From Jatrophihabitans sp035642535 (lineage in GTDB: Bacteria; Actinomycetota; Actinomycetes; Mycobacteriales; Jatrophihabitantaceae): a stretch of 64,000 bases of DNA. This document shows positions 17,492 to 26,506 of this stretch, piece after piece (positions within the stretch are counted from its first letter, which is position 1; each line of letters starts with the position of its first letter). The stretch covers positions 14,380 to 78,379 of the forward strand of contig DASQSE010000020.1 in the NCBI GenBank assembly GCA_035642535.1, given 5' to 3'. The notes under the pieces were generated by a model, which did no database searches, was not told the origin of the DNA, and saw only the letters and a program-made list of their open reading frames with translations. Both the position numbers and the translations under genes were made by a program.

Positions 17492-18975
17492 CCGCTCAGC
17501 TCCGGAATCGCAGCAAGGACCGGTTCGGTGGCCGCCTCGAACGCGGCCGCGACGCGGTAGCACCGGTCGTCGGCCAGCGCCGGCGCCATGACCTGCAGCC
17601 CGACGGGCAGCCCTTCCGAGAGTCCGCACGGCACCGAGATCGCGGGCGTACCGGCCAGCGACGCGGGCAGCGTGCACAGGTCGTTGACGTACATCGCCAT
17701 CGGGTCGGCCGCGCGCTCGCCGATGTCGAACGCGACGAACGGCGTCGTCGGCGCGACCAGCACGTCGGTCTTCTCGAAGGCGGTGGCGAAATCGCGGGCG
17801 ATCAACGTGCGGACCTTCTGCGCCTGCCCGTAGTAGGCGTCGTAATAGCCGGACGACAGCGCATAGGTGCCGATCATGACGCGCCGCTTCACCTCGGGAC
17901 CGAAGCCGGCCTCGCGCGTCAGCGACATCACGTCCTCGAGCGAGTTCGCGCCGTCGTCGCCCACCCGCAGCCCGTAGCGCACCGCATCGAAGCGCGCGAG
18001 GTTCGACGAGCACTCGCTCGGTGCGATCAGGTAGTACGCGGGCAGCGCGTACTCGAAGTGCGGGCAGCTGACCTCGATGACCTCGGCGCCGAGGCCACGC
18101 AGCGTCTCGACGGCGGCTTGGAAGGACGCGAGCACGCCGGGCTGGTAACCCTCACCGCCGAGCTCGCGCACCACGCCGACCCGCACCCCGGAGAGGTCGC
18201 CGCGCGCGCCTTCGCGGGCTGCAGCCACGATGGGCGGGGTCGGCGCTCCGATCGAGGTGGAGTCGCACTCGTCGTGCCCGCCGATCACCTCGTGCAGCAG
18301 CGCCGCGTCGAAGACCGTGCGCGCGAACGGCCCGGCCTGATCGAGCGAGGACGAGAACGCGATGAGGCCGTAGCGGGAGACACCGCCATAGGTCGGCTTG
18401 TGCCCGACGATCCCGGTGACCGCGGCCGGCTGCCGGATCGAACCGCCGGTGTCGGTGCCGATGGCCAAGGGCGCCTGGTATCCGGCGACGGCGGCGCTCG
18501 ATCCGCCGGACGAGCCGCCCGGGATGCGGTTGAGGTCCCACGGGTTGTGCGTAGGGCCGAACGCCGAGTTCTCGGTGGACGAACCCATCGCGAACTCGTC
18601 CATGTTGGTCTTGCCGAGCATGACGATGCCGGCCTGTTTGATACGGCGGGTGATCGTGGCGTCGTAGGGTGGCCGCCAGCCTTCGAGGATCTTCGAGCCT
18701 GCGGTCGTCGGCAGGTCCTTGGTGACGACGACGTCCTTCATCGCCAGCGGCACGCCGGCCAGCTGGCCGAGCGCGTCGCCGTTCGCACGCTGCTTGTCGA
18801 CTGCACGGGCCGCGTCGAGGGCTCCCTCGGTGTCGACGTGCAGGAACGCGTGCAGTGCGCTGTCGACCGCCTCGATGCGGTCGAGATGGGCCTGCGCGAC
18901 CTCGACCGCCGACGCCGCGCCGGATGCGACCAATCCCGCGATCTCGCTCGCGGACAGCCTGGTGAGGTCGCTCAC
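17488..18975 (-). CDS. gatA: Asp-tRNA(Asn)/Glu-tRNA(Gln) amidotransferase subunit A
   Basis: Amidase-signature glutaminase, 495 residues. The catalytic Ser-cisSer-Lys triad is visible: lysine in VPLAMKDVVVTKD, serines in PGGSSGGSSAAVA and GTDTGGSIRQPAA. It releases ammonia that passes to GatB. The start lies 25 bases after the gatC stop and the end overlaps gatB, a standard gatCAB order. Confidence 0.97.
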   Translation of the reverse strand: MSDLTRLSASEIAGLVASGAASAVEVAQAHLDRIEAVDSALHAFLHVDTEGALDAARAVDKQRANGDALGQLAGVPLAMKDVVVTKDLPTTAGSKILEGWRPPYDATITRRIKQAGIVMLGKTNMDEFAMGSSTENSAFGPTHNPWDLNRIPGGSSGGSSAAVAGYQAPLAIGTDTGGSIRQPAAVTGIVGHKPTYGGVSRYGLIAFSSSLDQAGPFARTVFDAALLHEVIGGHDECDSTSIGAPTPPIVAAAREGARGDLSGVRVGVVRELGGEGYQPGVLASFQAAVETLRGLGAEVIEVSCPHFEYALPAYYLIAPSECSSNLARFDAVRYGLRVGDDGANSLEDVMSLTREAGFGPEVKRRVMIGTYALSSGYYDAYYGQAQKVRTLIARDFATAFEKTDVLVAPTTPFVAFDIGERAADPMAMYVNDLCTLPASLAGTPAISVPCGLSEGLPVGLQVMAPALADDRCYRVAAAFEAATEPVLAAIPELSG

Positions 18976-19000
18976 TGTGCAGCCCCGTTCGCTCCGGTCA

Positions 19001-19324
19001 TCACGCTTCGTCCGTCAGGATTCGCGGGACCCGGAACTTGTTGTCCTCGACGTCCGGCGCTGCGGCGAGGACGGCCTCGCGGGGCAGCGGCGGGCGCACC
19101 TCGTCCGCACGGAAGACGTTCGTCATCGGAACGGCGTGCGACGTCGGGGGGATGTCGTCAGCAGCCACCTCGCCCACCCGGGCCACGGCGCCGAGGATCA
19201 CGTCGAGTTGCCCGGCGAACAGATCCAGTTCATCCTCGCTGACTGCGAGGCGGGCCAGCCGCGCCAGGTGCGCGACCTCGGCACGACTGATGCGGCCGGT
19301 TGACGCGTCAGAAGATTCAGACAC
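19001..19324 (-). CDS. gatC: Asp-tRNA(Asn)/Glu-tRNA(Gln) amidotransferase subunit C
   Basis: 107 residues, typical GatC: ISRAEVAHLARLARLAVSED at the start and an extended tail (VFRADEVRPPLPREAVLAAA to FRVPRIL) that wraps GatA and GatB. GTG 19324 is chosen because TAGACT (19333-19338) lies 8 bases upstream and no ribosome binding site is seen. It opens the gatCAB-DUF2332 operon. Confidence 0.95.
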   Translation of the reverse strand: MSESSDASTGRISRAEVAHLARLARLAVSEDELDLFAGQLDVILGAVARVGEVAADDIPPTSHAVPMTNVFRADEVRPPLPREAVLAAAPDVEDNKFRVPRILTDEA

Positions 19325-19425
19325 GGTGTCGAAGTCTACGGACGCCCGCGATCGGCCAATACGGCGTTCCGCGGCGCGCCGACCCGGTAACGCCGGGGAC
19401 ACGTCCATACGGCACCCTGGTGTGC

Positions 19426-20085
19426 ATGTCGTTCCTGCTGCGGGTCGTGCTGCCCGACCGCCCTGGTGTGCTCGGGGCCGTCGCCAGCGCCCTCGGCCAG
19501 GCTGGCGCCGACATCCTCAGCGTCGACGTCATCGAGCGCGCCCCCGGCAGCGCGGTGGACGACTTCGTGGTCGAGCTGCCTCCGGATCGGCTCGCCGACT
19601 CGCTGGTCACCGCCGCGGCGAGCGTCGACGGCGTGCAGGTCGAGTCGATCCGGCCTTACGCCGGGCAGATCGACCCACACCGCGAGCTGGAGTTGCTCGA
19701 CGCCATCGGGCGTGATCCGGCCGCCTCCATGACCGTGCTCGCGGACGGCGTCGCGCGCGTGTTCCGCGCGGGCTGGACGCTCGTCCTCGCGCCACCGATC
19801 ACCGGGCAGGCGCGGGTGCTGGCCTCCGGAGGCGCGGCGCCGGAGCTGACCTCGCTGCCCGCGCCGTGGTGGCCGCCCACACCGACCCGCCCGCTGTCGG
19901 CCGACGATGACTGGGCGCCGCGCGACTGGCAGCGGCTCGGCACCGAGCTCGCCGTCGCGCCGCTCGGCGACGGCGCGGTGCTGCTGGGCCGGCCGGCGCT
20001 GCGCTGGCTGCCGTCCGAGCTCGTCCGACTCCAGCATCTGGCCGCGATCGCCGCGACCGTTGCGCCTGCCTACGAGCCACACTGA
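19426..20085 (+). CDS. ACT domain protein (Rv3013-like)
   Basis: 219 residues. The N terminus is an ACT domain: MSFLLRVVLPDRPGVLGAVA and GADILSVDVIERA. A second, less clear domain follows (LELLDAIGRDPAASMTVLAD to VLLGRPALRWLPSELVRLQH). Conserved in actinobacteria between gatC and ligA; I know it from M. tuberculosis gene order as the Rv3013 position. ACT domains bind amino acids, but ligand and partner are unknown. Transcribed divergently from gatC, 101 bases away. Confidence 0.8.
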   Translation: MSFLLRVVLPDRPGVLGAVASALGQAGADILSVDVIERAPGSAVDDFVVELPPDRLADSLVTAAASVDGVQVESIRPYAGQIDPHRELELLDAIGRDPAASMTVLADGVARVFRAGWTLVLAPPITGQARVLASGGAAPELTSLPAPWWPPTPTRPLSADDDWAPRDWQRLGTELAVAPLGDGAVLLGRPALRWLPSELVRLQHLAAIAATVAPAYEPH

Positions 20086-20104
20086 CGCTTGCATCAGCGC
20101 GCGG

Positions 20105-20932
20105 CTAGCCGACTCGGGTGGGCTCCTCGATGCGCTCCGGCGACACGGCCACCGCCGCGCGATTGTGGGACTGCGCCCGCACCGGTATCGACGTCCGCTG
20201 CGCAACGGCGCGCGGCAGGTGCTTCGGGGTGTACGACGTGGCGCGCCATCTCGCATAGCGGTCGCGCAGTGCGTCGAGCACCCGGTCGGTCGCGCGTTCG
20301 GCGAACGGCAACACAGTCGGAAGGCTGAGCAGCACGAGGCCGCCGGCGAGCCAGCCGCCGAGCACGTCGCTGAACCAGTGCGTGCGCAGGTAGACCGTGG
20401 CCAGCCCGACGGTGACCGACAGGAAGACGGCCGCCGCGACCACGGCCTTGCGGAAGCGCGGCGCCACCACCCACGCGACCAGCCCGTACATCACGACTGC
20501 ATTCGAGACGTGGCCGGACGGGTAGATGTTGGCGCCGGCGAAGATCTCGTGGACGTCGCTGTCGCCCACATGCATCGGCCCGACGCGGCCGATGGCGTAC
20601 TTGACGACGCCGACGGTCACGTTCAACAGGATCAGCGCCGTGCCCAGCAGGACCAGCGGCCGCTTCGAGCGCCGGCGCCACGCCAGCCAGACGAAGACCG
20701 GCAGCAGCCCCAGGGTGACCGGGCCGCGCTGGCCGAAGATGACGTAGTGGTTGATCCACGGGCGATAGGCCGGGTGCTGCATCTTGAGATGCAGGCCGGC
20801 GAGCGTTTCGTCGAGGGTCAGGACGGGCGACCAGACCAGCACGCAGATCGTCAGTGCGATGTATGCGGCCAGCAAGGTCCAGAACGCGAGGGCACGCGGA
20901 GATGAGCGCACCAACCCCACTGGATGCGCCAT
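20105..20932 (-). CDS. PAP2 superfamily membrane phosphatase
   Basis: 275 residues with about six transmembrane segments. The three phosphatase motifs are present: KYAIGRVGPMH, IYPSGHVSNAV and LRTHWFSDVLGG, with histidines and aspartate intact. Such enzymes dephosphorylate lipid phosphates such as phosphatidic acid or undecaprenyl diphosphate. A basic, arginine-rich C-terminal tail of about 50 residues is cytoplasmic. ATG 20932 gives MAHPVGLVRSSPRALAFW; an ATG at 21028 would add 32 residues with no clear feature. A short inverted repeat sits 6 bases upstream of the chosen start. Confidence 0.85.
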   Translation of the reverse strand: MAHPVGLVRSSPRALAFWTLLAAYIALTICVLVWSPVLTLDETLAGLHLKMQHPAYRPWINHYVIFGQRGPVTLGLLPVFVWLAWRRRSKRPLVLLGTALILLNVTVGVVKYAIGRVGPMHVGDSDVHEIFAGANIYPSGHVSNAVVMYGLVAWVVAPRFRKAVVAAAVFLSVTVGLATVYLRTHWFSDVLGGWLAGGLVLLSLPTVLPFAERATDRVLDALRDRYARWRATSYTPKHLPRAVAQRTSIPVRAQSHNRAAVAVSPERIEEPTRVG

Positions 20933-20938
20933 CGAGAC

Positions 20939-20951
20939 GGCACGCCGTGCC
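20939..20951 (-). promoter_or_regulatory. GGCACG/CGTGCC inverted repeat before the PAP2 start
   Basis: GGCACG (20939-20944) and CGTGCC (20946-20951) flank a single base, 6 bases upstream of the ATG at 20932. It could be an operator, or a small hairpin hiding the ribosome binding region. Function is unproven. Confidence 0.25.
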
Positions 20952-21071
20952 GAGAGCGAAAAACCCACCTCTACATTTCTGCCATATCGAACTGTGAACC
21001 GCCCGGGAACCGGATTGTTCGTTACCATTCCTGTGCCATAAAACACGCTATCCAACGGCCGTCGGGCCTGT

Positions 21072-23153
21072 CTAAATCGATTGCGGGCCGTTCTCAAGAA
21101 GGGCCCGGAACCCGTCCTCGTCCAGGATCTGGACGCCGAACTGCTCGGCCTTGTCCGCCTTCGAGCCGGCGTTCTCCCCGACGACGACGTAATCGGTCTT
21201 CTTCGACACCGATGCAGCCGCCTTGCCGCCGCGGGAGACGATGGCCTGTTTGGCCTCGTCCCGCGAGAACCCGGCCAGTGAGCCGGTGACGACCACGGTG
21301 AGTCCGGCCAGCGTTTTCGGGGTGTCGTCGGTCTCGTCGGCCATTCGGACACCCGCTGCGGTCCATTTCTCGACGATGGCTCGGTGCCAGTCGACGGCGA
21401 ACCATTCCTGCACCGCGTCGGCGATGACGCCGCCCACGCCCTCGGCGTCGGCGAGCTGCTCGACCGTCGCCGCTCGGATCGCGTCCATCGAGCCGAACTG
21501 AGTCGCCAGGGCGCGGGCGGCGGTCGGCCCGACGTGCCGGATGGACAGCGCCACGAGCACCCGCCACAGCGGCTGCTGCTTGGCCTGTTCCAGGTTCGAG
21601 ACGAGTTTGAGGCCGTTCGCGGACAGCGTGCGGCCGTCGTGCACCCGCTCCGTTGGGTCGGTCTTCTTCGCCGCGCGGGTGTAGAGCGGCACGTCGGTCA
21701 GCGCGGCCTCGTCGAGGGTGAACAGGTCGCCCTCGTCCTCGAGCTTGCCCGCCTCGAACAGCGCGTGCACGCCCTCGTAGCCGAGCGCCTCGATGTCGAA
21801 AGCGCCGCGCGCGGCGAGCGAGGCGACCCGCTCGCGCACTTGGGCCGGGCACGCGCGTGTGTTCGGGCAGCGGATGTCCTTGTCGCCCTCGCGCTCCGGG
21901 GCGAGCGCGGTGCCGCACGACGGGCAGTGCGTGGGCATCTCGAATTTCTGCTCGGACCCGTCGCGCAGCGCGACGACCGGACTCACGATCTCGGGGATGA
22001 CGTCGCCGGCCTTGCGGAGCACGACCGTGTCGCCGATCAACACGCCTTTGCGCTCGATCTCCCACTGGTTGTGCAACGTCGCCCGCTCGACCGTCGAGCC
22101 GGCCACCTTCACCGGCTCCATGATCGCGAAGGGGGTGGCGCGTCCGGTGCGGCCGATCGCGATCCGGATGTCCAGCAGCTTGGTGTTGACCTCCTCCGGC
22201 GGGTACTTGTACGCGATCGCCCAGCGCGGTGCGCGGCTGGTCGAGCCGAGCCGGCGCTGCATCGCGAGCTCGTCGACCTTGACCACCACGCCGTCTATCT
22301 CGTGCTCGACGTCATGGCGGTGCTCGCCGAAGTAGTCGATGAACTTCTGCACCTCGGTAAGGTTCGGCACCACCTTCGCCCGCGCCGACGTCGGCAATCC
22401 CCAGCTCTGCAGCTGCTCGTACCAACCCGACTGCGAAGTGACGACCGGGCCGTGCTCGACCTTGCCCACGCCGTGCACGACCAGCTGCAGGCCGCGGGCC
22501 GCCGTGATGCGCGGGTCCTTCTGCCGCAGCGAGCCCGCCGCGGTGTTGCGCGGGTTGGCATACGGCGGCTTGCCCGCCTCGACCAGCGCGGCGTTGAGCG
22601 CCTCGAACCGCGCCACCGGAAAGAACACCTCGCCGCGCACCTCGAGCACGTCCGGGACGTCCGGGCCGGTGAGCCGATCCGGGACGTTGTCCAGCGTGCG
22701 CACGTTGGGCGTGACGTCCTCCCCCGTCCGCCCGTCGCCCCGGGTGGCACCCCTGACCAGCCGACCCGCCCGATAGACGAGGTTGACCGCCAGGCCGTCG
22801 ACCTTCAGCTCGCACAGGTACGCCGGGACGGTGCCGGCCTCGCGCTCGACCCGGTGCGCCCACGCCGTCAACTCCTCGGCGGTGAACGCGTTGTCGAGGC
22901 TGAGCATCCGTTCGAGATGATCGACCGCGGTGAACAGCGTCGAGTAGGTGCCGCCGACCCGCTGGGTCGGCGAGGACGGGGTGCGCAGCTCCGGATGGAG
23001 CTCCTCCAGCTCCTCGAGCCGGCGCATCGCCGCGTCGTACTCGGCGTCGCTGACCGTCGGCGCGTCCAGAACGTAGTAGCGATAGGCGTTGTCGTCGATC
23101 TCCTGCGCGAGCAGCGCGTGCTCCTCGCGCACGTCGGCGCTCACGTCCGTCAC
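21072..23153 (-). CDS. ligA: NAD-dependent DNA ligase
   Basis: Replicative ligase of 693 residues with the full domain set. Ia domain at the N terminus (IDDNAYRYYVLDAPTVSDAE); adenylation domain with the AMP-lysine in CELKVDGLAVNLVYR; OB fold; zinc finger CPSCGTALAPE to CPNTRACPAQ; helix-hairpin-helix region SIRHVGPTAARALATQFGSM; BRCT domain from about 615 (LAGLTVVVTGSLAGFSRDEA). GTG 23153 is preceded by TAGGTT (23160-23165) and 6 bases, a leaderless start independent of the upstream gene. Confidence 0.97.
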   Translation of the reverse strand: MTDVSADVREEHALLAQEIDDNAYRYYVLDAPTVSDAEYDAAMRRLEELEELHPELRTPSSPTQRVGGTYSTLFTAVDHLERMLSLDNAFTAEELTAWAHRVEREAGTVPAYLCELKVDGLAVNLVYRAGRLVRGATRGDGRTGEDVTPNVRTLDNVPDRLTGPDVPDVLEVRGEVFFPVARFEALNAALVEAGKPPYANPRNTAAGSLRQKDPRITAARGLQLVVHGVGKVEHGPVVTSQSGWYEQLQSWGLPTSARAKVVPNLTEVQKFIDYFGEHRHDVEHEIDGVVVKVDELAMQRRLGSTSRAPRWAIAYKYPPEEVNTKLLDIRIAIGRTGRATPFAIMEPVKVAGSTVERATLHNQWEIERKGVLIGDTVVLRKAGDVIPEIVSPVVALRDGSEQKFEMPTHCPSCGTALAPEREGDKDIRCPNTRACPAQVRERVASLAARGAFDIEALGYEGVHALFEAGKLEDEGDLFTLDEAALTDVPLYTRAAKKTDPTERVHDGRTLSANGLKLVSNLEQAKQQPLWRVLVALSIRHVGPTAARALATQFGSMDAIRAATVEQLADAEGVGGVIADAVQEWFAVDWHRAIVEKWTAAGVRMADETDDTPKTLAGLTVVVTGSLAGFSRDEAKQAIVSRGGKAAASVSKKTDYVVVGENAGSKADKAEQFGVQILDEDGFRALLENGPQSI

Positions 23154-23194
23154 ACCGCAAACCTACCGAGGCGCTCGGACAGGACTGCCCGGGT

Positions 23195-24211
23195 TCAGGT
23201 GCTCGCGCCCGTGGCCGCGTCCGTCAGCCACTTGCCGAGGTCGCGCAGCGTCTTCAGGACCGTCCGGGCATGGTCGGCGGACGCGCCGGCCAGGCCGCAC
23301 GCGGGCGTCGCCACGACCGCGGCGGCGAGCTGCGAGAGCGGGAAGCCAAGGGCCGTCCAGAGCTCGCGCACCGCGGCGCGCGCCGCGTCGAAGGAGACCG
23401 GAGCGTCCACGGACGGCAACACGCCGAGCCACAGAGACACCCCGGCGTCGACCGACTCGCCGAGTAGGTCGTAGTGCGGTGCATCGAGGTGCAGCAGGTC
23501 GAGCGAGATCGCGTCCGCACCGGCATCGCGGAGCACGCCGATCGGCACGTCCGGCGCACAGCAGTGCACGACGCGTGCTCCCTCGGGGACGATGCCCAGC
23601 ACATCGCGCAATGTCTGCTCGACGACGGAGGCCTCCACCGCGCGCACTGTGCCGTAGCCGGACGGCGTCGGCACCGCGCCAGCGAGCACGGCCGGCAGCG
23701 ACGGCTCGTCCAGCTGAAGGACGAGCGTTGCCTCGGGCAGCCGTCGGCGCAGCTCGTCGAGGTGGGCCTGCAGCCCTTCGGTCAGCGACTCGGCGAGATC
23801 GCGCGCGGCGCCGTAGTCGCCGACCATGCGGTGCCCGGTGGCCAGCTCCAGCGAGGCGCCGAGCGTCCACGGACCGACGGCCTGAACCTTGACCGGGCCG
23901 GTGTATCCGGCGCCCGCCGCCTCGAGCGCGTCGAGATCCCACGCCAGGAAGTCGCGCGCGCGTCGCAGCTCGTGCCCGGCGTGCGCGGTGAGCCGCCAGC
24001 CGGACGGCACGATCTCCACCGGCAGGTCGACCAGCAGCGCCGCCGTCCGCCCGATCATGTCGGCGCCTGCGCCACGGGCCGGTAGCTCAGGCAGGTGCGG
24101 CAGGTCGGGCAACTCGCCGAACACGAGGCGCGCCGCGTCGGCCGGGTCGGTGCCGGGCAGCGAGCCGACACCGGTGACGGCGCCGCCGATCCAGGGCTTC
24201 ACGTCCGCCAC
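23195..24211 (-). CDS. Cobalamin-independent methionine synthase-like protein (MetE C-domain only)
   Basis: 338 residues, about half the length of MetE, corresponding to its C-terminal catalytic barrel. AVTGVGSLPGTDPADAARLV starts the barrel; VKVQAVGPWTLGASL and LVLQLDEPSL follow. Likely zinc ligands are histidine-cysteine in ARVVHCCAPDVPIG and the cysteine in VATPACGLAGASA. The N-terminal MetE half that helps bind folate is absent, so the methyl donor may differ. It occupies the Rv3015c position between mnmA and ligA. It follows mnmA by 40 bases, with a possible terminator between. Confidence 0.82.
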   Translation of the reverse strand: MADVKPWIGGAVTGVGSLPGTDPADAARLVFGELPDLPHLPELPARGAGADMIGRTAALLVDLPVEIVPSGWRLTAHAGHELRRARDFLAWDLDALEAAGAGYTGPVKVQAVGPWTLGASLELATGHRMVGDYGAARDLAESLTEGLQAHLDELRRRLPEATLVLQLDEPSLPAVLAGAVPTPSGYGTVRAVEASVVEQTLRDVLGIVPEGARVVHCCAPDVPIGVLRDAGADAISLDLLHLDAPHYDLLGESVDAGVSLWLGVLPSVDAPVSFDAARAAVRELWTALGFPLSQLAAAVVATPACGLAGASADHARTVLKTLRDLGKWLTDAATGAST

Positions 24212-24225
24212 GCCACCCCCGCCCT

Positions 24226-24244
24226 AAAAGCGGAGCCGACTCCG
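24226..24244 (-). terminator. Short terminator-like hairpin after mnmA
   Basis: On the minus strand CGGAG-TCGG-CTCCG (24231-24244) is followed by C and four T (24226-24229), just behind the mnmA stop at 24252. The stem is only 5 bp but GC-rich. Confidence 0.4.
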
Positions 24245-24251
24245 TCGGCCC

Positions 24252-25334
24252 TCATACCGCGACGTCTGCCCGGCGCGCAGCCGTGATGGTGCCCGAGCCC
24301 AGCACGACGTCGCCGTCGTACATCACCAGCGCCTGTCCGGCCGCCACGCCGACCTGTGCGACCTCCAGCGCCGCCTCGACGGACGCGCCGACGACGCGGA
24401 CCGTCGCCGGGCTCGTCATGCCGTGCGCGCGCAGCTGTACCGCGCAGTCGAACTGTCGCGCCGGGAGGCCGCCGCTCGTCCACACCACCCGATGTGCCGC
24501 GACGACGTCCGCCTCGAGCAGCTCGCGCGGGCCGACCACGACCGCGTTGTCCTGCGGCCGAATGGACAGCACGTAGCGGGGGTTGCCGTCCGGTGCGGGC
24601 CGGCGCAGGTTCAGCCCGCGCCGCTGCCCGACTGTGTAGCCGAACGAGCCGGCGTGCGTGCCGAGCACCGCGCCGCTGGCCGCGTCGACGATCGGCCCCT
24701 CCTGCTCGCCCAACCGCCGGCCGAGGAAGCCTCGGGTGTCGCCGTCGGCGATGAAGCAGATGTCGTGCGAGTCGGGCTTGTCGGCCACCGCGAGTCCGCG
24801 CTCGGCGGCCTCGGCACGCACCTGCGCCTTGGTGGAGTTCCCGAGCGGGAACATCGCGCGGGCGAGTTGCTCGCGGGTGCATACCGCGAGGACGTACGAC
24901 TGGTCCTTCGCCGTGTCGACCGAGCGCATCAGCCGGCCGTCGGCGAGCCGGGCGTGGTGGCCGGTGACGACGGCGTCGAAGCCGAGCGCAACGGCCTTGT
25001 CGAGAACGGCGGTGAACTTGATCTTTTCGTTGCAGCGCAGGCATGGGTTCGGGGTGCGGCCCGCGGCGTACTCGGCGACGAAGTCGTCGATCACGTCGGC
25101 GCGGAACCGCTCCGCGAGATCCCAGACGTAGAACGGAATGCCGAGCACGTCGGCGGCCCGCCGCGCATCGTTCGCGTCCTCCAGCGTGCAGCAGCCGCGT
25201 GCGCCGTGCCGCAAGCTGGCCGGTGCAGGCGAGAGCGCCAGGTGCACGCCGGTGACTTCATGTCCGGCGTCGACGGCGCGCGCCGCAGCAACCGCGGAGT
25301 CGACGCCACCGCTCATCGCGGCCAGCACTCTCAC
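24252..25334 (-). CDS. mnmA: tRNA-specific 2-thiouridylase
   Basis: 360 residues. ATP-pyrophosphatase motif AAMSGGVDSAVAAA at about 6-19; the two catalytic cysteines lie in TPNPCLRCNEKIKF and PDSHDICFIADGD. The C-terminal beta-barrel (IRPQDNAVVVGPRELLEADV) binds tRNA. It makes s2U34 on tRNA-Lys, -Glu and -Gln. GTG 25334 overlaps the stop of the cysteine desulfurase gene as GTGA, so the sulfur donor and acceptor enzymes are co-translated. Confidence 0.95.
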   Translation of the reverse strand: MRVLAAMSGGVDSAVAAARAVDAGHEVTGVHLALSPAPASLRHGARGCCTLEDANDARRAADVLGIPFYVWDLAERFRADVIDDFVAEYAAGRTPNPCLRCNEKIKFTAVLDKAVALGFDAVVTGHHARLADGRLMRSVDTAKDQSYVLAVCTREQLARAMFPLGNSTKAQVRAEAAERGLAVADKPDSHDICFIADGDTRGFLGRRLGEQEGPIVDAASGAVLGTHAGSFGYTVGQRRGLNLRRPAPDGNPRYVLSIRPQDNAVVVGPRELLEADVVAAHRVVWTSGGLPARQFDCAVQLRAHGMTSPATVRVVGASVEAALEVAQVGVAAGQALVMYDGDVVLGSGTITAARRADVAV

Positions 25335-26506
25335 GACAGCACCGACGTGAGGCCGGCGCGGCGGGCTCGTTCGACCGCCGGAGCGATCACGGCCAGGGCC
25401 GCCGCGACGTCCGCCTGCGTCGAGGTGTGGCCGAGCGAGAAGCGCAGCGTGCCACGCGCCTCGGCGGGTCCGGCGCCCATCGCGATCAGCACGTGCGACG
25501 GCTGCGCGACACCCGCGGAGCAGGCCGAACCGGTGGAGCACTCGACGCCCTGCGCGTCGAGCAGCATCAGCAGCGCATCCCCTTCGCAGCCGGTGAAGGT
25601 CAGATTCGCGATGCCAGGTAGCCGTCGCCGTGGGTGGCCGTTGTCGGCGACGTCGGCGACCCGGTCGAGCACCCCGGCGACGAGTTCGTCGCGCAGTGCG
25701 GCCAGCCGCGTCGCAACCTCGGCACGGCGCTCGACCGCGAGGGTCGTGGCGGCGGCGAGGCCTACCACCCCGGGGACATCGAGAGTGCCGGACCGGACCT
25801 CACGCTCCTGTCCGCCGCCGTGCAGCACCGGTACGCACTCGACCTTGCGGCCGAGCAGCAGCGCCCCGGCCGCGGGTGGGCCGCCGAGCTTGTGTCCTGT
25901 CATCGTCAACGCGTCCACGCCGGAGGCGGCGAAGTCGACGGGCAGCGTGCTCACCGCCTGGACGGCGTCGGTGTGGATCGGCAAAGCGTGCTCGTGCGCG
26001 AGTGCGGCAAGTTCGGCGATGGGCTGGATCGTCCCGACCTCGTTGTTGGCCCACATCACGGTGATCAGCGCGACCGATTCGGGATCCTCCGCGATCGCCG
26101 CCTCCAGGGCCAGCGGCGACACCGTTCCGGTGCGGTCGACGGGCAGCCAGCTGACCTGCGCACCTTCGTGGGTGACCAGCCACCCGACGGCATCGAGCAC
26201 CGCGTGGTGCTCGACGGCGCTGGCGATGATCCGACGCCGCCGCGGGTCGGCCGCGCGGCGTGCCCAGAAGATGCCCTTGACGGCGAGGTTGTCGGCCTCG
26301 GTGCCGCCGGCCGTGAACACCACCTCGGAGGGGCGGGCGCCGAGCGCGGCGGCAAGACGCTCGCGGGACTCCTCGACGCGGCGCCGGGCGGCGCGTCCGG
26401 CCGTATGCAGCGACGACGGGTTGCCGCGCTCACCCATCGCCTCGGTGACCGCCGCGATCGCCTCCGGCAGCATGGGTGTGGTCGCTGCATGGTCCAGATA
26501 GGGCAT
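25331..26506 (-). CDS. Cysteine desulfurase (IscS/NifS-like)
   Basis: PLP enzyme of 391 residues. MPYLDHAATTPMLPEAI at the start; PLP-lysine in ALTMTGHKLGGPPAAGALLL; catalytic cysteine in GVECSTGSACSAGVAQPSH, the class I loop; SSVEHHAV-like SAVEHHAVLDA. It mobilizes sulfur for tRNA thiolation (by context) and possibly Fe-S clusters. ATG 26506 overlaps the stop of the LLM gene as TGATG and its own stop overlaps mnmA, so it is in the middle of a tightly packed operon. It corresponds in position to M. tuberculosis Rv3025c. Confidence 0.94.
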   Translation of the reverse strand: MPYLDHAATTPMLPEAIAAVTEAMGERGNPSSLHTAGRAARRRVEESRERLAAALGARPSEVVFTAGGTEADNLAVKGIFWARRAADPRRRRIIASAVEHHAVLDAVGWLVTHEGAQVSWLPVDRTGTVSPLALEAAIAEDPESVALITVMWANNEVGTIQPIAELAALAHEHALPIHTDAVQAVSTLPVDFAASGVDALTMTGHKLGGPPAAGALLLGRKVECVPVLHGGGQEREVRSGTLDVPGVVGLAAATTLAVERRAEVATRLAALRDELVAGVLDRVADVADNGHPRRRLPGIANLTFTGCEGDALLMLLDAQGVECSTGSACSAGVAQPSHVLIAMGAGPAEARGTLRFSLGHTSTQADVAAALAVIAPAVERARRAGLTSVLS

